From the NCBI GenBank assembly GCA_021014325.1, contig CM037462.1:7732501-7796500 (forward strand): DNA of 64,000 nucleotides, read 5' to 3'. Below the pieces are notes generated by a model. That model saw nothing but the letters and a program-made list of their open reading frames with translations, searched no databases and was not told where the DNA came from. Source of the DNA: Plazaster borealis. Taxonomy: Eukaryota > Echinodermata > Asteroidea > Forcipulatida > Labidiasteridae. The translations under genes were made by a program, and so were the position numbers. Positions within the stretch are counted from its first letter, which is position 1, and the number at the start of each line of letters is the position of its first letter. Positions 1 to 27,609 of the stretch are shown here, in pieces.

Positions 1-837
1 TACGTGCATTGTGTGTACGCGCGCACACACAGACAAGCAAATGTCCAAAACTTTTCATTATGAGAAAATATCAATAATGCGTCTTTCGTCCCCCACTGAC
101 CGTGCATACCAAGGCTTAAGAATCTTGCCTTTATTTGCGCGAATTAACACGTACACACCATCTTGCAGCTCACCTCGGATAAATGTTGATATAAAAAAAC
201 GTGTTCAGATACACAAACGCCACACGAAATGCATGGGTCATCAAAGTACGTGGCATAAGACCAACTCGACACGTTTGAAAGGTCGAGTCAACCCGTTAAA
301 ACTTACACCGTAATAAACCAGTCGAGATGTCTCAATATGGTCGAGTTGCCCGTCCGTAACCCAGGAGCTTAACTTCGTTCCCATAAAGTGATCGATCTCT
401 TAACAGTATTCGGGACGGCATGTTCCCATGCATGCAGCACGCGCGGTAGCAAGGTTGTATGCTCATCATGTTATGCATGCAAGTGCTGGAGCTTGCATGC
501 GTGCAGTGTACGATGTACATGTACATGTGCATGTACAATGTTCGACACGACCGATGGCCATGCAAATAAAATGGTTCTGTGTTTCACGACCTAGTTTTTC
601 GTGTTGTATATTCTAAAACATCGGTAAGTTTATCAAAAATTTGAAGAAAAAAAACGTCGTAGTTAGTTAAAAATACAAACAAATATTGTTTTATTTTGAA
701 GAAAAATCAAAAATAGTAAATAGTAAAAAAAAGGATGCGGCCTCAAAAAAGGATGCGGGCGGGGACGATCAACTGGTATTTTTTTTATTTGGCCTTATAC
801 CATAGAGACAGGACAACCTTTCTATATGCTTATACTT
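1..837. other. 5' edge of window, no gene seen
   Basis: No convincing coding sequence is visible. The stretch has alternating ACATGT/GCATGC words around 470-540 and AT-rich homopolymer runs from 640 on. Short open frames here lack recognisable domains and splice support. Confidence 0.5.
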
Positions 838-1633
838 AGGCCTAAAAAAAAAAGTATTTATTGCCCTTTTGGCTAAAAAATCGGGAGGGTCGGTCGGTCG
901 CTTTTTTTATTTTATTTTTTTTTTATATTTTTTTTTAAAAGAATACGTCAGAGGAGGAAAAAACACAGTAGATATACACACAACTTTATGTTTTCAACCA
1001 TTTTAATGTTCTCAAAGTAGTATACATTCATATGGTGAATACAAAACAAAAATAAACTTTTGAAAACTTGATGTATGAATAAATAAAATAATAATATAAA
1101 TATGAAGTTGTTTCTCAACATCAGGCCTGTGAGTGTGGACCATTAAAAAAAAGCGGAAAAATACAACCATGTAACAATGATGGGAGTGGAGCTCCGCCAC
1201 GCCGAAACTCTTGATAGATGCCGCTCTAAACATTAACGTTCAATCGGGAAAGAAATTGACGCGTGCGATGAAAACTGCCACGCAAGGAAAAGGTTTTTAA
1301 AAAACTTTAAAAAACCCGGACCAAGACGGAAAGAAATCTTACATTATTCTGTAAAATAATAATTTTTGTTCAGCCAGGGTATCCATCACGCACTTGTGTC
1401 GCCCCATGGAGGAATGGTTGCACCGACATCTTGATTGATGTTCGAAAACATGACGCGTTCAATACCACGCCGAGCCGCGCTTAAAAGTGCGTGTACTTGG
1501 ATATACATGTACATGTACATGCAATGCCAACGATCACACAGCGCCCTCTATTGGCAAGGAGTTGCAACACAAGTGCGTGATGGATACCCGCCCGTTGCGC
1601 ACTGCATGGAGCAAGGACATAGGATTTACGGAC
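838..1633 (+). repeat. Dispersed 0.8-kb repeat, copy 1
   Basis: This segment is repeated in reverse orientation at 51183-52003, matching over almost its whole length with small indels, mostly in A/T runs. It starts at an AGGCCTAAAA-like edge and ends near GGACATAGGATTTAC. It contains an internal inverted repeat: the GGTATCCATCACGCACTTGT word near 1379 returns inverted near 1570. Open frames in it match between the two copies only because the DNA is shared. It is probably a non-autonomous transposable element of unknown class. Confidence 0.75.
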
Positions 1634-1892
1634 TTCGTGTCGTGTGTGGTGTATGATGATGTCTATGTAGCAGGCCGACCTGGAAAATTCGTCACGTCTT
1701 TTTATCTCACATTTTAAAAAGGCGGAAATAAAAAATCGGCACGGTCAATGAGAAAGCGGAGATTTCACAGGCCTGCAACATAAAACAATATAATTTTGCA
1801 AAAGAAACATAAAAACATCGAGGTTTCTATCTTAAATGTCGTTTACTGGGAATCAAAGTATAAAATACTTCAAACAAAATCAAAAAATCGCC

Positions 1893-1923
<31 letters not shown>

Positions 1924-2526
1924 CGCGACCGTGGATTTCAGATTTTTTGGGTCGGTCGGAAAAGGGCAATCTTCTTTTTTTTTAGGCCTTACTAATGCCC
2001 CCATCACTAACTCGTTCTCACCGTACGTTCTCATGAAAAAATGTGGCCGAACGGGCTTAAACTGTGTGCCAGATCGAGTGGACGTAGTAGCAACTTTTTA
2101 CGGTCTGTTTATGAACTTCATGGACGGGCTCAGACGGGTTTGATCGGTAATGGTGCTCCAGAAGTAGTTGACTGAGCCTGCTCAAAAATTTTCGGGTGAC
2201 CATCCCGTCCTGCAATTACAGACGGGGTGGCAATGTACTTAAAACGAGATGGACGTACTACGAACGGAATTGTCGTACAATATCGTACTAGGGACGTATA
2301 CGTTCTAGCCAGAAGGCCGTTACGATTTTTGTTAGGACGGGTTGGAACGTTTTGAATAGGTGTGACTCAGGCTTTACTTAGGATTGATGGGTGAAAGATA
2401 TAGGTTAAAGCCTCACTACCCCATATCCATTTTCTTTCCAGAATGTCCACCTTTAGGTAAACCATAGATTTCAAGGAGCTTGTGTATCCCCAAGCGCTAT
2501 ATGTAGATCAAAGAGGATGGGATTTC
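1634..2526. other. Intergenic, no gene seen
   Basis: It contains a 26-base A run near 1898-1923 and otherwise unremarkable sequence. No domain, splice pattern or RNA gene was recognised. Confidence 0.4.
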
Positions 2527-2897
2527 TTTAAAGGCATCGTACACGTTTGGTAACTACTCAAAACAAATATTAGCATAAAAACTTACTTGGTAACAAGCAA
2601 TGGAGAGATGTTGATAGTATAAAACATTTTAGAAAATGACTCCCTCAAGTAACGTAGTTTTTGAGAAAGAGTTAATTTCTCACTAAAATAATAAAAACTT
2701 CTTGCAAAAAGTTGTTATTCCTATCTGAAAGCACACAAGTTTGTACAAGGGTGTTTTTCCTGTCATCATTTTCTTGCAACTTCGATGACCAATTGAGCCC
2801 AAATTTTCACAGGCTTGTTATTTTATGCATATGTTGGGATACACCAAATGAGAACACTGGTCTTTGACAATTACCAAACGTGTACGATGCCTTTAAA
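2527..2897. mobile_element. MITE with perfect 27-bp terminal inverted repeats
   Basis: The first 27 bases (2527-2553, beginning TTTAAAGGCATCGTACACG) are the exact reverse complement of the last 27 (2871-2897). The 371-bp interior has no coding capacity. A second copy of its right half lies inverted at 27388-27609, and a more diverged copy sits near 22772-22882. This is a non-autonomous DNA transposon family; the autonomous partner is not identifiable here. Confidence 0.88.
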
Positions 2898-3411
2898 CTA
2901 TATCTGAAGATTTTTTTTTTTTTTTTAATAACCAGGCAGATGATAAAACAAAATAGGTCTGAGGATTGAAAATGCACTGAACGCGCACGTATGCGCGGCC
3001 TACAAAACCTAATTTGTGGATCAAAAGAGCTGATGAAAAACCCCCCCAAAAACAACACTAACACTCATTAAAAGGTTTTGTAAAATTTGAACAGAACAAC
3101 TTTTCTCTACAACGCAGCCTGCAGCTAGCTTTGATCTTGAACACGTGGTCCGTGGCGGTAGCAGATAGCTCTTTTGCCCCCAATGTGTGTGTGTATGCAC
3201 AAGTACACACGTACACATGCACACGCAGCTAGGACACAATGGGGAAAAAAACAGTAACAAGAAAAATTGACCTCCATGGTTTGACACCCAACCTCTCTTG
3301 CTGGAAATTCGTCATATTATAACGTGGTACCATTCTATTTCAGAGGCCACACACACAAAATACATAAATCAAACGCACACACACAATGTGTATAGCTACA
3401 GAGCAGTAATG

Positions 3412-3414
3412 TGA
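3412..3414 (+). promoter_or_regulatory. In-frame stop upstream of HDAC3 start
   Basis: A TGA lies in frame eight codons before the ATG at 3437, with no intervening in-frame ATG. The ATG has A at -3 (AAGATG). Together these support 3437 as the translation start. Confidence 0.7.
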
Positions 3415-3436
3415 AGTTGTCTGGTATTGTTTTAAG

Positions 3437-20415
<16,979 letters not shown>

Positions 20416-23400
20416 CACCATGGACGTTATCATGTTGTTGATGCTAGTCTGTATTTGTCATCTTATCCTGGAATGCTTTTCAACATTGCTTTCCATTCGT
20501 TGCCTATTTGTTGCATTGAGTTTGATTTTATATGTACATTTTATGTGTGTATAATGAATCTACAGACATTATCTCTAATGTGTTGGGAAATATCTATAAA
20601 TGCACAGTTTATAAAGTTGTCAGGTAGGCCTGTGTTTGACACTTTAAAACTAATTATTACATGTTGCTTTAAATAATTGGACATCAATGGTAATGCAGTT
20701 TTCCTTTCATAAGAGTTTAAAGTCAAATTGAGTAAGTATACATGTAATATAAGTGCAAAGAACCAAAGAACAAGAAACGTGACCCATTCAGTCTGATGGA
20801 AAGGCATTGTATAAAGCCAAGCTAGCATCAAGTCTGTGTTTACAAAACCAGTTTCAGCACTTTATACTTTTGTAATACATGTAAACAATGAACCAGCAGG
20901 CTTTGTATATACAAATACTTTTAATTTGACAAACCCTGGCAAAATATTCACCAAGTTTACCTGTTGCAACTGCTGTTATAAAGGTGCTAATTAGGAATAG
21001 TGTTTAATACAGGGGTAATGAGTTATTTCTATTAATGTGATAGGACATCTTTGTGTAAAGTGTGTAAGGATCCTAACTAGTGTACTGAAGACACCAAGTA
21101 ACAGTTTCACCATGTCATGTAGGTATAGTCAGTCATCAAAGCCACAGTACTCTTTACTATGGCTGTGTCAGGTCTCCATGCAGTAACAGTTCTAAGTGCT
21201 GATGATCATAACAGACAATACCTGTTAGTTGGTGAGGCCATGTTACTGTGCTCTCTGCCGGATTGTTGTAGTGAGCAAGAGACTGTACATGTACAAGATG
21301 CTGTTCTCTAGATTCACTATACCTAAACTAAACAGGCTGTCTACTCAATATGTGACTGCACTTCAGCACACTACAAGAAACAACAGCTTCTAGTAAGCTT
21401 TGGATCAAGCAGTAAGGCTCATCAGATAAACCATACACAGAACAGATCCAAGTACGTGTACCCCAGCCATTGTATACAGGAGTGACAACCTGTAACCTTG
21501 TGTTAATTTGTTTAATTTCCAACTCAAGTTAGCGGCATTTTAAAACATTTAATGAGTTTGTTTGGTTTGAAAAAACAATTGGAGATACAATGTGCAAGTC
21601 AACATGTATTGATTGGTCAAACTACTTGCATTGAAGCTGCATTTCGACAAGGAATATGAATTGGCTTCACATTGCAGTGAATTTACTTCACATTGCAATT
21701 AGTTGGACCAATCGAAACACTATAACGAGTTAAACAATAGCTAGGTAGGTGTCACTTACGCATGCAAATGTTAGGGATATATAGGATTCTTGGGTATATC
21801 CAGAAGTATGAGATCCCTGATCCTGCCCCATGATGTTTCTCCATTGTATTGAACATGCAGATTAACTACAAACCCAAAGAAGAGTACATCAGATCAGGGC
21901 TCAAGATAAACAAAATGTGCTGGTTGGCATGGATGGCCGAATGTCAGTAAAACATTCAATCGTGTTAACAGATGTTGTAACCAAATTCAACATTTTCTGC
22001 AACTGTCAAATAAATAAAATACCTCACATGATTGGTTGCTTTGTTTCCAACAAATTCAACACAATTTTTTGATATTTGTGTGAGATTGTTGCAAACTGTG
22101 GCTATCTGTTTTTGCTTTGCATTTATGGCTTTCCATGGTTTTCAAACCTCGGTTGGCAAAAACTTGGGCTGTGACATTGCAATGGAAAGGTCTATAAGAT
22201 CCATGCTAACAGAACTTGACTCTGGCTAATGGGGATAAAATGTTGATGATAGTGTCATGACATCAGTATTCTGTGTCACTGAGGTTTCATGAGCTATTTG
22301 AATCACTACTTCTGATCCATCCGTCCTGAAATATTTAATTTGTGTAATGCTCATTTTGTTTTATATTTCATTTGGAGTTAGTGTCCATATAAAAGGCTGT
22401 ATAGGACTGGTAGTAAAATGGTTAATAAATAAATCAAGTTCATCTTAAAGAGGACATGCTGCTTGCTCTAAAGTGGATTCTGTGAAAGAAAATTGTGTTG
22501 AAATCCAGTGTTATTGAAACTGCTCGGTTGATCAACCTAACATGTATTTAAAGGGTGTGCATAACATTGGTGAAATGTAATTGTTTACAAATTTACACAT
22601 AACTTAGATGGTATAAGATGGTCATGGTGGAAAACTTCCCTTGAAATATTTTTGCCTGAAAATGCTACAAGTTTTGAGAAATGAGTAAAATAATTAAATT
22701 TTAATCTTGCTAGTCTGATGTTTGAAAACTGTCAAAACAGTGATGGGGTTTTTCATTTTTTCTGTTGAATCTAATGACCAATTGTGGCTATATTTTCACA
22801 GGTTTGTTATGTATGTTGGGTCACACAAAGTGTGGATACTGGTCTTTTACAATTACCAACGTTGTCTGCAGACTTTAAAGGTAGGGTCATACTTTGGTAA
22901 TGACCCATAAAAGAAATTGTGTCATTTTGTTTTATCCGAAAGCCTACTTGTTATATAGGCTAAATGGTAATGGCAGTAAGCATCCTGCGAAATTATTTCA
23001 GCTGAAGTGCTGCGTTGATTCGAAATCAATCAAACTATGTCAACAAATTTGAATCCCCAAAGCAATTTCTGTGGTGTCTGTTTGAATACTGCCCTTAATA
23101 CGGCCAGACATGCCGATGGTACCTGGGACTACTTGATGTCACCTCACTAAACAATTCAATGTTCTTGATGAAAATAATGTGACAGTTTGTTGTTTTCTCA
23201 ATAAGTAGGCACTGTTTTCAACTGAAATTTCACAGGTGACTTTTATTGTATAATCTGTCTTGATAATTTTGCCTTTAAGTCCGCATTACATCAACAAAAA
23301 CAACAGCGATGTTATTGGCACCCCTCAGCCCTTCACATTCTAGCTAACCAAAGATATCATCAAACCATGTTCCTAAATCCTATCTGTTAACTTAAAGTCA

Positions 23401-24431
23401 CCAACGTGACCGTGACCTTGCCCTTTCACCCTAAACAATTCCAACTGTCCTTTCCCTGAGGGCAACCCCACTCAAAGTCCAAATGGTGCAGCTTCTCCTA
23501 TACGGGCACACTAAAAATGCTCAAGGCGCCTACACGAAATCCTGACAATCAAAACAAATAACTTTAAGTGACTAATTCAGTGCTGTGGTCGTAAGAGTGT
23601 GTTTTTAGTTGTCTCTAAAATGATGATATGCTGAAGCATGATCTCAAGGATGATGTTAGAGAATTCCAATTCTTAAAGTTTGAAATTGAAATTCACTCTA
23701 ATCGATTGAAACTATAGTGACAACTGCAGATGATTTTGTCCCTATCGTTTCAATCGATGAGAGAGTAGGTCTATATCGTCCCTCACCAACTATACATCAC
23801 ATTGTAAGTACTTCCGTCTATATGATTTCAAACAATCGAGAGGACTTAGCCTACTGATTGTGGAAATTGGTATTAGCCTAGAAAGCGCCCCCCGAAAACC
23901 ACACCGCCCTACCTTTCAAAGCAAGGTCCCTACGATAGGAATAATACACATAATCTCAAACAACAATTCGTGGATCATTCTTTGCCAGCAAAGTCAAAAA
24001 GGACATCTGCATTAAAAAATTGTGAGGGATTTCCAGTTTGTATGTCGTGAATTACGGACATCAAGTCACTTTTCACGGGGCTTCGGCAGTGGCGTAAATA
24101 TGGGGGCACGTGCCCCAACTGATTTCCGTGCCCCCGGTGCCCCCCCCCCCCAATTAGGAATCTGGACATTTGAGATTAAAAACTACCAGAGTGAAATGTT
24201 ACATTTTATAATGTGATAATTTAAATGTTTTAAAAACTATTTTTCCATTTACATGCAGACAATGTATTTTGTTTTTTTCCACTCACGTCAGATTATCTTG
24301 TAAAAATAGTAAATAGCATAACAAGAGCGCTGAAAAGGGGCTTGTTTAAGAGAAATGCAACGGAAAACGGTTTTAAATGGCCGTGCCTCCTATACCTAGA
24401 AAACAAAGGTGCAGCCCCTTGTTTTTACATA
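20416..24431 (+). other. HDAC3 3' UTR and downstream, no second gene
   Basis: No further exon was recognised. Candidate AATAAA polyadenylation words occur near 22010 and 22425, so the 3' UTR could run up to 2 kb; the true end cannot be fixed from sequence. A diverged MITE copy lies at 22772-22882. A near-palindrome around GTTTCAATCGAT lies near 23700-23760. A C-rich stretch sits near 24130-24150. Confidence 0.45.
22772..22882 (+). repeat. Diverged copy of the 2527-2897 MITE
   Basis: It shares ordered words with 2788-2897: ATGACCAATTG, TTTTCACAGG, TTGTTAT, ACTGGTCTTT, ACAATTACCAA and CTTTAAA. Substitutions and small indels separate them. Confidence 0.6.
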
Positions 24432-24980
24432 TGTCACGGCCAGGTGTACATAAAATAACACCCCCGTTTAATTTTGGTTAATTCCTGTTTTGCGTAGCGC
24501 CCCCTACGTTCTCATTTGTATTTCCCGCCGTTAGCGTAATTCTGAAATTGGCCGAACTATCAACAACATCTCTGTTCACCCAATTTACAGGTATGATTCT
24601 TATTTATTTTATTATATCATTATGCATCATTTCTTAAACTTTCAAGTCTTACCTATTTATTAATAGAATGCATGAGAATTGATTGTTTCTTTAAATCAAC
24701 ATATATTTGTGCTATTTAGTGTATTTTTAATCAATGTTCTTTTGGTAAACATGAGATATGTGGTTCGCCAAGATGGCGACCGGGATTAAGTTTTATTCAT
24801 TTTCCATTTAATATATTTGTAATTATTGTTTAACTATTATTGTTTAACTGTTATTGTTTAACTATTTTGCTAAATGTCATTCTGAAATTGGCCGAACTAT
24901 CAACAACATCTCTGTTCACCCAATTTACAGATTCCGATCCGACAATTAAACAGTGACTTCTAACAACATCTCTATGGTCA
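24432..24980 (+). repeat. 5' LTR
   Basis: 549 bp, matching 32313-32908 with three substitutions and a 1-bp indel outside one 46-bp deletion near 24946. That deletion removes an AATAAA present in the 3' LTR. It contains a duplicated segment of about 52 bp (24540-24591 and 24879-24930) and a CCAAGATGGCGACC word resembling a YY1 site. Confidence 0.92.
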
Positions 24981-25539
24981 CACATATTAAAACTTTCAAC
25001 GTATAGGCCTACTTCTTTTATGAAAGTATAAATCAAGTAGGCCTAATATACATTATGATCCATTAATTTTGGGGTTGTTTCAGGCAGACACGGAATTGAA
25101 CACTGATTGACAAGACAAACATTAACTCATCGACAACTGTATGTTATGAAAGTGACTACAATAATTATGAAAATGAAATCGCTATCTGATTTCCTAGTGG
25201 AATTTCTTCCATGAAAATCATAGAACGTAAAACGTTATGTTTTGTTCTGTAGCTATTTGTTGTAGCCTACAGGTTTCAACAAACCTTCATTTTCATTAAC
25301 ATGCATTCAAATTCATTTCCCCCTAATCCACTCAAACTAGTGTTTCTTAATATGCATTCGTTTTTGTGCACACATAGGGCATAGTGATTTCGTTCTTCAC
25401 ATTCAGATTCGTTTCAGCATGCAGGTTTCAGTCATTCTATTTCATTTATGTAGATGTTAAAATTGCGACTCATCGATTAGCACGCGTAAATTTGTTGTTG
25501 CGTTTTCTTTTTCGTTTATGGGCAGTGAATTTCATACAG

Positions 25540-25822
25540 AAGCGTATTAAGGACATGGCAAAAAACCCATTCCCAGATTGCTAGTTCGCCCGGGCGATTT
25601 ACTAATTTGCCCGGGCGATTTTCTAATTACTATAATAGTAAATCGCCCTGGCGAATTAGTAAATCGCCCTGGCGAAGTAAATCGCCCGGGCAAATTAGTA
25701 AATCGCCCTGGCGAAATAGTAAATCGCCCGGGCGAATTAGTAAACCGCCCGGGCGAAATAGTAAATCGCCCAGGCGAAATAGCAATCTGGGAATTTGTCT
25801 TTGCCATGTTCTAAATACGCTT
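25540..25822. repeat. Foldback with nine CGCCCGGGCG-type units
   Basis: The outer arms (AAGCGTATT near 25540 to TTGCTAG near 25585, and their inverse at 25779-25822) pair over about 45 bp. Inside are two units on the left and seven on the right, each a near-palindrome CGCCC(G/T/A)GGCG, spaced mainly every 21 bp by AATTAGTAAAT-like linkers. The left units also pair with the right ones, so arms could extend to about 95 bp. The translated PGE/NRPGE repeats are a by-product. Confidence 0.9.
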
Positions 25823-27387
25823 ATACGTAATTTCAACTTTCAAATTAAACATGAGTTGTGGCTCCCCGAGTACTGGCAATAATTATAGCTCCTTTTCTGA
25901 CACCTGTTATTCTTTGTACGGCTTTTCCGTGTTGTTTCATTTTCATCCTGTATTTTGTCTTAATTGCAATTCCTTTTGCTTTGTTATGATTAAAGCCTCA
26001 GTACCCAATATCTACACAGTTTGACAATGAGTTGCTGTAATATTTTGAAATGGAAACACTGACTTTTGCTATAGCCTTGAGATTTGCAAACAATCTCAAG
26101 GCTAGTTGAACCAGGTTTATATTGTCTTCTTTATTTCTGCTGATATTTGCAGTAGCTCTCTTTAACATGGTTAGTCTGGTTGAACTATATGCATTTGTAG
26201 CCTTGGGGCTAAATTGCTACAAAGCTTACACTGACTCGTTAAAACTACAAAATGTACATGTACATGGTTGTTCTCAAAAGCATCAATCAGCCTCCCCTGT
26301 CTTTGATTCAATCTTCCATCTTTTCGCTCAAAATCGCTTTACTTGAAGATAACGCCAGCTAATGTTCAGAATTGAAAGCTCCTCAGAATATCTGCCTTTA
26401 AATAGGCAACTATCAGAAAGCACATAACGTATTGAAAAGAATTTGAATGCAAACATTTGAAATTGTTTTGCTTGCTGATTTATTTGAATGGCCGGGGTTG
26501 ACCAGTTCTTGCTGCTGGCTCTTAAGAAATTGAATGATCTTTGCGACCTATGAAATTGAGTGCTTATTTGACCAGTGAATGCTAAACTGGTGAAATTGAG
26601 TTAATGCAACGAGCGCGGGTGTTAAAATTGATGAATTTTTGTTGAAATTGGCAGGGAAAATAGACAATTGGTTTGGACCCATTTTATCCCTGAAATCCAT
26701 TTTATAAAAACAACAAACTCAATAACTGCTTGAGTTATCTTCTCTCAATAAAAGAAAAAAACAAAAAAGGGAAAGAGAAGCGACAGGAAAGGTGAGAATC
26801 AACATTCTTAAATAATAGTATTTGTAGATATTGTTTTCTTTGTTTTAGTTTTGTATTCACTGCCTGTCAAACTAGCCCATAGGCAGGCAGCGATTGTCTT
26901 CTGCATAATTTTTATGTACATGTACAACGCTGAATTCTACTCAGCGGTTTCATCCTGACTCTTAAGTAACTATATAAGATAAACACTGCACCCTGGCACC
27001 TTCACTTCCCCAAGGCCAGTGACCACGAACTGGGTAATTGGTCAAACTCTATGGGTCAACAAAGCACTGAGAGTTCCGTCACGTGGCTGGGCCTGGCTGG
27101 TTTCAAATCACGGCAACGTTGAAGAACTTGATGAAGTCTGACTGTTTCTTAGCATGAAGGTTTCTTAGTTAATTCTTAAGACATTTTTGGTAAATTTTTA
27201 TGTTACACAGTTGCTTGCCCAAAAACTTTAAACATTTTCCCCAATACTTTAGAGTATATATAAGAAACTGGTCGAACTTCGTAATTACTATTTTTGTTAG
27301 CAAACTTGCAGGCAGTTTTTGTGCAATAAACTACGGAGGTCACTTTCCTTCCTCCATGAAAAAACTGCCTGTTCGCACCTCATTAAT

Positions 27388-27609
27388 AAGGCATCGTACA
27401 CGTTTGGTAATTGTCATAGACCAGTGTTCTCAATTGGTGTATCCCAACATATGCATAAAATAACAAGCCTGTGAAAATTTGAGCTCAATTTGGTCATCGA
27501 AGTTGCAAGAAAATGATGAAAGAAAAAACACCCTTGTTGTACAAACTTGTGTGCTTTCAGATAGGAATAAAAACTTCTTGCAGGAAGTTTTTATTATTTT
27601 AGTGAGAAA
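27388..27609 (-). mobile_element. MITE copy truncated by the Helitron-like element
   Basis: It is the reverse complement of the right part of the 2527-2897 MITE, starting at its AAGGCATCGTACACGTTTGG terminus. Similarity runs to GTGAGAAA and stops exactly where CTAG of the next element begins at 27610. Confidence 0.85.

Noticed and set aside
25547..25882. Several overlapping frames encoding PGE/SPGR repeats on both strands
   Set aside because: They arise from the palindromic CGCCCGGGCG tandem repeat, which is open in many frames; no protein is supported.
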